NCBI GenBank assembly: GCA_963920635.1
Contig: OY987307.1
Location: 17,499,735 to 17,563,734 of the forward strand
DNA from: Pseudeuparius sepicola
Taxonomy: Eukaryota > Arthropoda > Insecta > Coleoptera > Anthribidae
Reading direction: 5' to 3'
DNA: 64,000 nucleotides
Of the stretch, positions 46,718 to 57,872 are shown piece after piece. Both the position numbers and the translations under genes were made by a program. Within the stretch, counting starts at the first letter, position 1, and each line of letters starts with the position of its first letter. Below the pieces are notes generated by a model, which saw only the letters and a list, made by a program, of their open reading frames with translations, searched no databases and had not been told where the DNA came from.

Positions 46718-47784
46718 CAGGGTGTAACCGAACTGATGGTCAAAAATGAAACCCCATATTTTTGGAGTCAAAATAAGGGCAGTTCTTCATATATTTTTTT
46801 CTCCTACGGGCCATAGTTTTTTTTATACAGAGCGTAGAAATTAAAATACAGGGTGTTATTAAAATTAATTAGTTCAGAAAAATAATTTAAATGGTAAATT
46901 CAATTGTTAACAAAGAGTATCTCTTAGTATTTTTTCATATTCTTAGCCGTTTCTTAATTATTTTCAAAGAACGGCAATGCTGCAATAAACAAGTCATTTT
47001 AAGAATAAATTAATAATCTGTGGATGTCAATTAAACTTGGCATTATTTGAATCACTTGGCTGCCAATTTTGCACTTTAGTATCAATATTTTGAAAAATGA
47101 TATTTTCATTCAAAGAATTGACTTATATCACAGACCTATATAGGTCTGTGCTTATATGCACTTTTGCTATGGACTTGCCAATGGCAATAATAAACATGCG
47201 GAAACGCATAGTTGCGTGTATTGAAAGAGGCGGCGGTCATTTCGAACATTTAATAATTTAATTTTCTAATAGCATTACGTTTCTTTTATTATCGTTTTTG
47301 CTTTTGTATTTCGTTAAATAAAGTTTAATTGACATCCACAAATTGCTAGATTTAGTCTTAAAGTGACTATTGTTTATTGAAGCGTTGCAGTTCTTTGCAA
47401 ATAATTAAGAAACGGCTGCGAATATGAAAAAATACTAAGAAATACTTTTTGTTAACTATTCTATTCACCACTCAAAACAAATTTAAAAAATGCGATTATA
47501 TTTATATTATAATTATATTCATATTTTTCTGAACCAAACACCCTGTATCTCCGCAACTGGGAGCCTCAGAAGCTTCATGTCAACCTGTCATGTCAAGTTT
47601 GATGGCTCATCTGCTCATGTGACACGCCAAGTTTGAAGAATATATCTAGTATACTTCTAGAGATACTAAGAAATATATGTGTATTTTTCTCCAAACTTCT
47701 ACGCTCTGTATAAAAAAACTATGGCCCGTAGGAGAAAAAAATATATGAAGAAGTACCCTTATTTTGCCTCCAAGAATACGGTAG
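46718..47784. mobile_element. TA-type palindrome element, copy 2 (right end truncated)
   Basis: CAGGGTGTAACCGAACTGAT at the left matches copy 1. The right side mirrors it only to CCTCCAAGAATACG at about 47784; the last 40 or so bases of TIR are missing. Internal palindromes match those of copy 1 in part, but with rearranged order. Confidence 0.78.
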
Positions 47785-49200
47785 TAATCAGGCAAAGTTA
47801 TTGACTTGTTACATACCGCCCTGTACGGATGATAGTCTGAAGTTTAGTTTCTTCCGTCATATTTTGGCTATTGGTCGCTGGATACCCCCAACGACGGCTG
47901 CTTACATGCCGGAGAACCACAGAGATCATTATATCTGTGCGGAAGCCACAATGCGATCTTGACTATTCATAACAGTACCGCAAAGGAAAATTAATTCATG
48001 CTAAACGCGCAGCTTCAGACGAATATCTTGCCGCCGCCATCTAACGGACGGAAGCTGTACTCCACGATGGAGCACTAAGCTATGGAAAGTTGTTTTGTAC
48101 AGTTTTCATACACGCCTCGAGTTAATTCTCAATCCTCGTAACAGGGGGCAAATGCTAGCTACACGTGGCCTCGGGAATTATTTGTCAGTTGTATCGTGTT
48201 GTATATTGCCAGTTGGCAAGGAATCTTTTACAATACTATAATCACTGGTAGGGCCTATTATTATTATTGAACTTTGAAAAAAACTATTTTTTAGAACGAG
48301 GCCAGAAACAACACTAATAAACCCAAAGCTGCTCAATACAAAACGTTTTTGTCATTGCGTATATATGTGTATTATGGTTTTTGTCCGCTTTTTAGGTATT
48401 AACATTCAAATCGGTGTTTTTATTTTACAGAAAGTGTGCCGCAAGGTACTCTTTTGCCCGTATTAGCACTGTCACTCTCGCATACGTCTGCAATACACTT
48501 CTCGCTCTATCTTCCGGATCATTCTTAAAATGTCAATGCTCCTTACCTCCATCGCATAAAATCGATCACAAATATACTCATATACCTACAAGATGTCCCC
48601 GAAATCATCAAAAGCAGCATTTTTCAAATATTTTTTTTCGAAAACTAAATTTTTTATCCGGGATTTGTTCCCATTAAAATGGATAATAAAACACCTAAGT
48701 AACGCATGAGGATCGATGGTTCACTAGCTTCATATTTTTGCTAGCCGCCTACCGGCCAGGCACTAGTTTTTATAAATACTTAGTTGTGTTTACAAGCGTT
48801 CGGCTTGAAAGACGGGTGTGTAAATATTTTGTCACAATTTACAATAATAACGAATTCACTGATATGATATAGCTTACAGGCGAAACCCATGGGAACAACT
48901 GTCTTAGGACTTCAGGCTCGCAGGAATCACAATGGTATTATTGTACCTAAGTGTCGCTAATTGTTCACATTAGTAGACTGGGTTTACACAACAATGTATA
49001 AAAATGTTTTTGCAACGGAAACTAAGTGTGAAATGTTTTAGTATGTTTTATCATTTCTTGCTTAGTTTATCACATCTGATATCATTTTGATATAGTAAAA
49101 AATACGAATTTGATAACCTAAAAGAGTGTCGACTTACCTATGCGCTATTAAAGGGAGACAACAACACAAACTAAGAGCGTTGACTAGCGTATTTATAAGA
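47785..49200. other. no gene seen
   Basis: The interval 47800-48130 is somewhat GC-richer; an 87-codon frame at 48414-48677 has no recognised domain. No repeat structure was recognised. Confidence 0.35.
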
Positions 49201-49261
49201 CTTATTACGGCTATAGATGGAATATAGATGGCGCTTATGGCCAACAATGTGTTTTCTATTA

Positions 49262-50169
49262 AACAAACTAAGCAGAAGCTATGTAAACGCATTTATAATC
49301 ATAAATATGACTGCAATATATCCAATATAGATAAAAAATATAAAACAGCTCTTTCATCACACCATTTTACAACAGGCCACCAAATTTGACTTTACCAACA
49401 CTACCATTCTAGACAGAGAAGCATGCCTGCAGAAACGCCTACTTTCAGAAATGGTTTTATTAAAAAATTTACTCTAAATTCTATAAACCTTAGAACCGAC
49501 ACGGCCAACCTAAACTCCATTTATGCTAACATTATTAATAAGATCATGCTATAGGACAGCTTACATTGCCCAGACAGTAATTTTATAAAAAAATATAAAA
49601 AAAGAGAAGGATAAACTAATTTTTTATTCACCACACCTTTTTAAATATTGGATATTGGATTTATGATTCTCACTTGCCTTATGTTCATCTTCTGGTTCGC
49701 AACTATTATAGATGTCTTGTATGTTACATGTTACTGACTTGGGTGGTTATTATACTTTACCCATGAAAAGACAAACAATAAATCCTAAATACCTCAGGTA
49801 AGCTAGTTGTTTTCTCTCACGAGTTGTTTTTCGAATTGTCTAGTCTACGTTTGTAATTATACCATTGTTTTGTGCAGTATTTTTTGTAGTATTTTATCAT
49901 CTAAGTATTGATCTTGAATTGTTCTTCTTAAAAAACCAATTTGGTTAATAATTTAAATTACCTTTTAATGTGTCACAATAACTATCATTTTAATTGGTTT
50001 CTTATATAATTGTTCTTACATTGATCCTACTGTCTTTTGTCATAATTTACTGTTATTTTCGCTCAATTTTAGATGCTCTGATGAAGACTTATGTCAATAA
50101 AGTCGAAACGTTAGCGGAATGTGGTGACTGATTTATTTAATTGTATACCCAGAATAACAACTTATTATT
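49262..50169 (+). mobile_element. Penelope-like 3' fragment with 11-bp TSD
   Basis: Flanked by the identical 11-mer GTTTTCTATTA (49251-49261 and 50170-50180). It contains HHFTTGHQ, then after a one-base shift FDFTNTTILDREACLQKRLL, the GIY-YIG endonuclease end of Penelope-like elements. The 3' UTR holds a hammerhead-like core at 50078-50109. The 5' end is truncated and no RT domain remains. Confidence 0.83.
50078..50109 (+). ncRNA. hammerhead ribozyme-like core in Penelope 3' region
   Basis: CTGATGA is followed by GACTT, a nine-base loop, AAGTC and GAAAC, which is the conserved core with a perfectly paired five-base stem II. Stems I and III and the cleavage triplet are not convincingly found. 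Hammerheads are known in Penelope-like elements. Activity is unproven. Confidence 0.5.
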
Positions 50170-50180
50170 GTTTTCTATTA

Positions 50181-50340
50181 TGTATATTGTCTCCGGAAAT
50201 CATATGGTGAGACATAGAACTGTCAAACCTGACATAATACGCCAGTCAACGCTAAGAGGTTTCCGAAAAATCTATTTAAAAAAATTAGTTGCTCTTGATA
50301 AGAAGATTACAATGTTGGCACTTATTTCTGGGACACCCCG
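50181..50340. repeat. right part of MITE-like repeat hit by Penelope
   Basis: It ends in GGACACCCCG followed by TA (50341-50342). With 49195-49250 it corresponds to the 211-bp element at 22026-22236. Confidence 0.5.
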
Positions 50341-50342
50341 TA

Positions 50343-51570
50343 TAACTGCTTAGGTACTGCTTATCTGCCTCTCTGCCGTTGTCAGTTTTCAACACACCGA
50401 CAGTCAAACACCGAGCCTCTTATTATAGTACCTACTTGAAAATACATTAACGTCTAACATTAATTCTAAATGCGGGGATTCCCAGCTTTATTCAATACAG
50501 CAATCCTTAACCCAGGTTTAGTTTTGCGATCACTAGGACTTGTTTGCTATCGGTTCCGCCAGGCCCGGATTTAATCTCGACTAAGTAGGAAGTCACCTAG
50601 CAGAATATTTAGAGCACTTTATATGCAAGGTATGCGCCGCGGGGCAGAATGTTACCCGGGCTTTATAGAATCTTAGATTAGCGTTTTGAACGAAATTTTA
50701 AAGCACGATATGAAAACATAGATATGGTTAATATAGCTAAAGTCTCTTGAAACAGCATGACAAAAACTCTAATTGGCTTCGCAAAAGAACATAAGACATA
50801 GGCACAGAATAACTAAAATTCTGTGACATAGGCCACAAGGAAATATAGGATATAGGCGTCACGCAGTTTTCAAAATATATATATTGTACAGGCTAACATA
50901 ATATTTCTTTTTTAACGTTTTTTAAGGTTGTCTTCAACCACAATGCACATCTAATATCGTGAAAAGGTCTCTATAAAGCCATGTTGGTTATATTATAACT
51001 GTTTACGCAAATATATCCAATGATCTGTTAAATTAATGCACGGCTATGAATTGTATTGCACAATTAGTGGCCAGCCATCAAACAGTGTAACCTATGCCAG
51101 TATTGGTGATAGCCTCAGAGAAATAACCAAGGGTAGACGGAGTAACAACAAATAGTAAGCAGATCTTATTTTCAAAATAGATTGGTTTAATAATGGAATT
51201 AAATGAAGACACCTCCCACCGCTCAACATGGCAACGCCGCCGTCCACTGTCCGCCACCCCATTCAATAATATCCATAGAGATCATACATATAGAGAGAGT
51301 GCTGGACGATGTTTTTTATACATAGGATGCGCGGAAAATCTTTGACGAATTTAAAATCATAAAATAGTAAAAAATAGTAATAAATAGGCCCAGTGCAATT
51401 TGAATAGTGTTTTGTGAAACTTGACACTCTTTGACAGCCATTTGACAGCGACAAACTAAGTATAACCTACCGTTGTTTACATCATAGACGCTTTGTGGGA
51501 TAATTTTTTCGATTTTCAGCTTATAATAGTTTATTCGCGTTTTAGTTGTTTGAAAGTTTTATCTAATTAA
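50343..51570. other. no gene seen; repeat R2 second copy 50420-50720
   Basis: A direct relative of 45350-45680. Near 51265-51305 is ATATCCATAGAGATCATACA, whose inverse recurs near 60860-60880. Confidence 0.45.
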
Positions 51571-51571
51571 G

Positions 51572-51858
51572 TGGTCATCTCGAATATGTTCTGCTCATTT
51601 TACGCCAGAGTGTTTAAAAACGAAACGAGTCAAAACGCAGCTAATTGAAAATGCGGTACCAACTCTTCTATTAAAACCAGCTAAACCATCATTTAAGTAA
51701 GTATATTAACATGATTGTGGTGTAAGAAACTATTAGTAGCTTATTTGTTTGAGTGTTAAAGTTATAAAGGTAGATGAAAACAAGTCAAGTTCTAGCATCA
51801 GTGAAGCAAATTCTAGTAGTTTGGACGAAACCAGTTTTACAAGTATAAACGAACTTAT
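51572..51858 (+). pseudogene. THAP zinc-finger exon(s), interrupted by transposon
   Basis: 51572-51696 reads WSSRICSAHFTPECLKTKRV and then ENAVPTLLLKP. This contains the C-x2-H pair and the AVPT-type box that end a THAP (C2CH) DNA-binding domain. A GTAAGT donor follows at 51697. From about 51771 a Ser-rich frame (SSSSISEANSSSLDETSF) runs until the mariner TIR at 51859. The phase of the donor does not fit the most obvious acceptor, so I cannot prove the two exons are joined as drawn. THAP domains occur in host regulators and in P-element transposases; which applies is unknown. The first half of the domain is not found nearby upstream. Confidence 0.7.
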
Positions 51859-51974
51859 AAAGGGTGTTTTTTTTTTAGAGACGGAGAACTTTAAATTGAA
51901 ATAAAACATAAAAAAATGTTTTTAATATCCATGAAATTATCTTTATTTGAAAGATAATTCTTTGGCATTAATGT

Positions 51975-52107
51975 TTGAATATAATTTCGGTCATCTGGCC
52001 TCCGCGGCTGGCGCGTACATGGCATAATCTGGAGTTCCAATTTTCACACACTCTTAGCTGTAAATCAGGCTGTATTTCGGCAATAACGCGTCGAATATTG
52101 GCATTCC
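51975..52107 (-). pseudogene. mariner transposase C-terminal end
   Basis: The minus strand reads NANIRRVIAEIQPDLQLRVC and RASRGGQMTEIIF before a stop, the standard tail of these transposases. It is separated from the rest by the provirus at the AGTG target. Confidence 0.78.
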
Positions 52108-52111
52108 AGTG

Positions 52112-52280
52112 AGTTACGTGGGCGAGCGTAACAAATTTGTTTTTAAAAAGATGTTTATTGGCAAAAGTTACAAGAGAGACTGTCGTAATAGAACATGTTT
52201 TAGTATATATAATATTAAAAGTGTCTTCTCAGCATGTAGCGTCTTCTTTCCAGAAACATGGCATATGTGTTCATGTAACT
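52112..52280 (-). repeat. errantivirus 3' LTR
   Basis: 169 bp, AGTTAC...GTAACT, identical to the other LTR. On the minus strand a purine-rich tract (GGGCCGGAGG) immediately precedes it and is a plausible polypurine tract. Confidence 0.93.
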
Positions 52281-52329
52281 CCTCCGGCCCTACTGGGAAG
52301 CATATTCTTTAGGATGTGGTTCCCAAAAG

Positions 52330-53865
52330 TTAAATGATGATTTCTTCTCGGGTTTCCTTTTGTTTTGGGTTAATAGAAAATTTTTGAAAATGTTTTTTAA
52401 TTAATTTGAGCAAGAGTAGTAATAAAACAATTAATATTATAATGAAAATAAAAATTGTAAAAATGTTAATTTTCTTTGTTTCAAGTGGTGACGACATGTC
52501 TTCTAAAATCTTCTTCTGTTCTTCAAGGGTGTCTTGAATACTTCTTGTTTCTTCTAAGTTGATTTTGTTGAGGCTGAGTTCTGGCAGACCTAGCTTCTTC
52601 GGGATGCTAGTGAGGTTTTTACTCGAAAAGTTTATAGAGGGTAAAGATACTTTTATAAAGGGTAGTTTGCTAGTTTTATAGCTTTGTAATATTATCGAAT
52701 TTAATTTTAAAGTGCAATCGGAAAACAGTTCAACTAAGTAACTTCCTTGTAGTGGTGTATTATTTGGTACTGAGTTTTTACAGGAACTAACAGCTATTCG
52801 CTTTGACGGAACAGTTATTAGCCATTTATTTTTGACAACTTTGGCTATCTCAACTTTTTGGATAGTAGTCTTGAAGGGAGAACAGTTCGTTAAATTTTTG
52901 AATGATATTAATTGCACCTCGCAAGGAGCGTCATCATCAACATGCGTAGGACTAACTTCTTCACAAATGTACTTGGTTTCTTCAATTTTCTTGCAGATTT
53001 TGTCCATGGAAACATACTTTTCATTGTTAAGTGCAAGGAATGGTTTATAAGGTAGGCAAAAGTAAAAATCGGGTTCATTATTTTTTGGGATTGGTAATGG
53101 TAGGATTTTGTAATATTGGTATAACTCTGATTCAACCAAGGGTATTTCTAAAATAAATGTGATACTGAACTCTTTTGAGTAGCTTTTAATTTCAATAAGT
53201 TTTTCGAAATTCAAAATATTATCAATAGTTGGTGAAAGAGGTACTTTGCCTAACTTTAAATATTTTTCAGATTCTTTTATTTCTAATAACAAGTCTATAG
53301 GATTTATGATTGAGTTATGTAAAGTATTCAATTTTGCAAAAGAAACTGCTACTTCCATTCTATCAAATATATTGTAGATATTTTGGTATATATTAGTAAG
53401 TTGATGAATCAAAATATGAATTTGAAAATAATTGAAGTCATCTAGTTGGGCTTGAGCGAATTTCTCGAGAGCTTCTCGTATTTGATTAATTTTAAATTCT
53501 ATTTGTTTTTGGTTGTGAGTTATGTTTGTCACTGTTTCCTCAAATTTCTTAATGGTAGATTTTAATAACGTAATTTGACTGAAGGCAACACCCTTTAATT
53601 TGTTTTGATTTTCTTGTAAGTTTTTTATCTGCATGTCATATTTTTGGCTATCTTCTTGATCTAAATTTCCTGTAATACATTTAATGAGAGATCCCAAAGG
53701 ATTAAGTAAGCCTCTTTTCTGTCTAGTTACATTTTGAATAGGATTTATTTGATTTATTTGTAAATCGATCTGCTTTTCTAATGCAAACAAATATGAAAAT
53801 GAATTATTGTATTCGTCACCATAGTGTCCAATTTTACTTTTAATGTCATTATTAAGTTTATACAC
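52330..53865 (-). CDS. env: errantivirus Env (fusion glycoprotein)
   Basis: A 511-residue frame counted from a GTG at 53865; the same frame is open further upstream to about 54040, overlapping pol. The real N-terminus is therefore probably supplied by a spliced mRNA, as known for gypsy-like elements. A furin-like site RQKR lies at residues 48-51, followed at once by a hydrophobic fusion-peptide-like stretch (GLLNPLGSLI). This arrangement belongs to the errantivirus/baculovirus F-type fusion protein family. Heptad-rich sequence follows, then a C-terminal membrane anchor at about 465-490 (FTIFIFIIILIVLLLLLLKL) and a short basic tail. No internal stop. Its presence would give the element virus-like potential; function here is untested. 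Confidence 0.9.
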   Translation of the reverse strand: MYKLNNDIKSKIGHYGDEYNNSFSYLFALEKQIDLQINQINPIQNVTRQKRGLLNPLGSLIKCITGNLDQEDSQKYDMQIKNLQENQNKLKGVAFSQITLLKSTIKKFEETVTNITHNQKQIEFKINQIREALEKFAQAQLDDFNYFQIHILIHQLTNIYQNIYNIFDRMEVAVSFAKLNTLHNSIINPIDLLLEIKESEKYLKLGKVPLSPTIDNILNFEKLIEIKSYSKEFSITFILEIPLVESELYQYYKILPLPIPKNNEPDFYFCLPYKPFLALNNEKYVSMDKICKKIEETKYICEEVSPTHVDDDAPCEVQLISFKNLTNCSPFKTTIQKVEIAKVVKNKWLITVPSKRIAVSSCKNSVPNNTPLQGSYLVELFSDCTLKLNSIILQSYKTSKLPFIKVSLPSINFSSKNLTSIPKKLGLPELSLNKINLEETRSIQDTLEEQKKILEDMSSPLETKKINIFTIFIFIIILIVLLLLLLKLIKKHFQKFSINPKQKETREEIII

Positions 53866-53957
53866 TTGATTTTTTATTTCTAAATATCTTGAAACTACTG
53901 GGGCTAAGTCGTATACTTGAACAAGTGGCCAGTGATTAGATACAATTTGTGTCGTTC

Positions 53958-56900
53958 CTAACTTGTATGGGAAGAGTCCGGGATAGGAGTTGAGGTTATG
54001 GAAGTTTGTGTCGGTTGCGTCGATGGTCCAGGTCCATCTGTAACAACGTCTTTTATTTTAGTCTCGTTTTTGTGTGTAATCTCTGTCTTGTTTGTTTTTG
54101 GGTTTTGTATTTCAATTTTTCCGTTTTCGAGAATTTTTGTAACCAAATAGGGACCTGTAAATTTGGATTTTAATTTCGCTGACCTCGGATCCACTTGTTT
54201 AAAAACCTGAGTGCCTACTGTAATTTCAGCGGCTGTCTTACTACTGTTTCGCTTGTTAATTATATTTTCCTTTTTGTCAACACAGTCGGAATGAATTTTA
54301 TCATAAAGCGCTTTCGTGTTATTCTGATGATTGTTAACATATTCCGTGAAAACTTGAGCGGGTATAAGTGACATCGGATCGCGAGAGTCTGTATGACCTG
54401 AGATTATTTCAAAAGGCGTGTGATTAGTATGAGAATGAATTGTGCTATTGTAAGCTATTATTGCGTATGTCATTAAGGTCGGTATATCAGATGTTTTGTC
54501 CTTTTCTCTAAGAATTCGAAGGTGCTCAATTAGGGTTGAATGTAGTCTTTCTATTGGGGAGTTTGACTCATGATGACGGGGGGTGGTGAAATGTACTTTT
54601 ATATTATGAGTTTTCAATAAGTCATCTAAAACGTCGTTTTTAAATTCTGAGCCGTTATCACAAACAATTAGCTTTGGAATTCCGTGGAATGAAAAGAAAT
54701 GAACTAGTTGTTGGCAGGCCGATATTGCTGTTCCAAAGTATGGTAAAGCTTGAGCAAATTTCGAAAATTTGTCTATTAAAGTTAGAAATTTATATTTTCC
54801 TGTAATAAATGTGTCAATATGTAATATTTCGAAAGGCCTAGAAGGGGTTTGAGTCAAAACTAGGGGTTCATTAGGAGGTCTTCTATTGTATTTTGACCGT
54901 TGACATATTTCGCATTGATTTATGTACTTAGAAATATCGGATTTTTGAGATTTCCAATAGTAATTTTGTTTTAAAAATTTATAAGTTTCGTCGATTCCAC
55001 GATGATTTGTCTTGCCTTCGTGTTTGTATTTTATAAGCATCTGTCTCTCTTCCGGTTTAACATTATTAATAAGTTTGGTACATTCGATAAGTTTGCAATT
55101 TTGAAAATGTGTATTAAGTGATTCTTGGAAGTAAGGCCGTAATTCTTTAGAATGAAAGTAAATATACATGGTTTTGTTACTTATGTATTCTCTTAAAAAT
55201 TTTGTTATCTCATTAATATTGGTAGGTAAGGTTGCATAAATGATATGGTGGTCGTCAAAATTTTCTTGTTCAATTTTTGAGTATAACTCGTAGGGTGATT
55301 TTTTGATAATCATCTGGTTTGGTCGATTGTTAATAATTTCGTCTAATATTGGGATATTGGTCGTAGTTTCGGGGGCATTGATACTATGCGCAGTGGCATC
55401 AGTAGTCGGTGGTCGTATTTGTATATTTTGCAAAATTCTTATTTTTTGTTTGGGGTTTTCAGGTAAGGTAAATTTTTGTAAATCATTCATTATTTCGTTA
55501 ATTTCTTGCTTGTTAATATCATTCTGTTTTAAAGATTCGTCTAAGTCAGTAGTTAAGTCTGAAGTTGGGGAAGGATTAGGTAAAAATTTTGATTCTTGGC
55601 GCAAAAATTCATCTATGTCAAAGTCTATGTCTCCGGCATTATTAAAGGTAGATTGGGTTTCTATTGCATTTAACTGAATTCTAGAAAAGGCATCTGCATT
55701 GGAATTTTGTTTTCCTTTTTTATATATAATTTGGTAATCGAACTCTTCAAGTTTGAGGCGCCATCTGACTAATTTGGAGTTAGGTTCTTTCAGATTAAAG
55801 AGCCAAACGAGAGGGCGATGATCTGTGTATATAAAGAATTTTCTACCGTATAGATAAGGCCTAAAATACTTGCATGACCATAAAATTCCGAGTAATTCAC
55901 GCTCAATAGTCGAATATTTTTGTTCCGTATTGTTGAGGGTGCGTGATGCGTATGCGATTGGCGAATCGTTAGGCGGGGTTCCTTGTGACAGGACTGCTCC
56001 TAATGCTACACTAGAGGCATCTGTTGTTAGAACGAAGGGTTTGTCAAATTCTGGATATTTTAAAATAGGGGCATTTATCAGAAAATCTTTTAAATGATTA
56101 AAAGCTTCGATAAATTTCGGAGAGTGATCTACTTTACGGTTTTTCTTGAGGCATTCAGTTAAGGGTTTACTAATTTTGGAAAAATCTTTGATAAACTTAC
56201 GGTAGTAACCAGCTAAACCTAAAAATGACTTAATTTCTTTTTGCGTACGGGGTATAGGAAAATCTTTAACTGCCTTAATTTTATCCGGGTTGGGCTTAAC
56301 TCCGTCAGTGGTAATTTGGTGTCCTAAATAAGCTACTTCTTTATGTAAAAATTCCGATTTGTCCAGTTGGACTTTAAAGTTTGATTCTCTAAGGCGTTGG
56401 AAAACTGATTTTAGTCTGTCTATATGTTCTTGTAAAGATGTCGAGAAAATTATAATGTCGTCGAGGTACACTAAACATGTTTCGTTTTGTAATCCGCGCA
56501 GAACATTATTTATAACCCTTTGGAACGTAGAGGGTGAGTTTTTAAGTCCAAATGGCATTCTTTTGAATTCAAAATGACCGGTGTCTGTAGAAAATGCTGT
56601 TTTTGGGATGTCGTCCGGTGACATTTCTATTTGGTGAAAGCCGTTCGCCAAATCGAGTGTCGAGAAGTATTGGGCTTTTCCGAGTTTGTCTAGAATGTCC
56701 GAAATGTTTGGTAATGGAAATTTGTCGTCAATTGTCTTGTCATTAAGTTTGCGATAGTCAATCACAATCCTCCATTTTCGTTTTCCTGATGCGTCCATTT
56801 TTTTTGGTACTACCCAAATGGGGCTACTCCACGGGGAATTTGAATGTTGGATTATGCCGTTAGATAACATTTTGCTAATTTGCGTTTTGACTTCTTGTCG

Positions 56901-57872
56901 GTGAATTTCGGGGTATCGATATGTTTTTGTGAAAATGGGAGATTCGTCAGTCAATTTAATTTTGTGTTTTATTTGGTTCGTGAATGTCAAAGGAGTATTT
57001 TCTACATAAAAAATATCTCGGTATTCGAAACATAATTTTCGAATTGCGTCATATTCTTCTTGATTACAGTGACTTAAGCGTAAATTTTTTAAATTCTGTT
57101 TTTGTAGTTGTTCAATATGGTCGTCTAGATCTTGGTCAGTTTCCATTTTTTCGAAAAAATTTATTTCAGCTTCATTGATTAGTACAATATCAAAGGGCTT
57201 AAGAAATTTAATTTTGATTGGATTTTCCGAAATATTAGTAACAAAGGTAGTAGCGAATGAATCTACAATATTGCAAACTGCTTCAGGCATTTCTGCTTTT
57301 CCAAAATTTGTGTAAGGTAAGATACAAGTGCCAGAAATTTTATTTACGGGTACTTTTATTTTTTGTACGCTTCGGGGCTGTATAATTATTTCTAATGTCG
57401 TGAAATTTACATTTATGAAATTTGAAACGATATATTCAGTGTTATTTAAGGGAATAGCTACATAAGGCGTAACTAGATAGTCACAACGTAAATCGATATT
57501 TGACATAATTTTATGTTTTAAGAAATCGGTGCCAAATAATCCTGCATAATTTTTTGAAAAATCAAATAAATAAAATTTATGGTTTCCATTCATTTGAAAT
57601 GAGGGAAAAACTGGAATTTCCATCGCTTCGTTATGTATGGATCTAGCGTGGGCTGTTTTTACACAAAAAGGTTCTTCGAAAATAAAATCTGTAAAGTATT
57701 GATGAGCTAATTCGGGATTAATAAAACTTCTTGAACTACCTGTGTCTATTAAAAAATTTGCATTTAGTTCGGGGAGATAAACGTAAGGTAAGGTGGTTTC
57801 GTCGGTATTATTTAGATAAATTACGTTGTAGGGTTTTGGTTCGGAGTTATCTGAAAATTTTCGTTTTCAGTT
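53958..57872 (-). CDS. pol: errantivirus Pol (protease, RT, RNase H, integrase)
   Basis: The frame opens after a TGA near 57873 and is reached by minus-one frameshift, so no ATG is needed. Numbering from the first internal ATG (57623), the aspartic protease motif FLIDTGSSRSFI lies upstream of it. RT runs about 240-430, with VYLDDIIIFS carrying the catalytic YLDD at 386-389. RNase H has TTDASSVALG at 535, E575 and D601. The integrase zinc motif is H868/H874...C904/C907, and its catalytic residues are D937, D989 (CDNGSEF) and E1025. All expected domains and catalytic residues are present, with no break. It makes cDNA from the element RNA and inserts it. The end overlaps the env frame. Confidence 0.94.
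55675..57872 (-). other. protease-RT-RNase H portion of Pol
   Basis: Approximate N-terminal half of Pol up to the linker beginning LNAIETQSTF. After RNase H about 200 residues of Asn/Thr-rich linker precede the integrase zinc motif. Confidence 0.7.
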
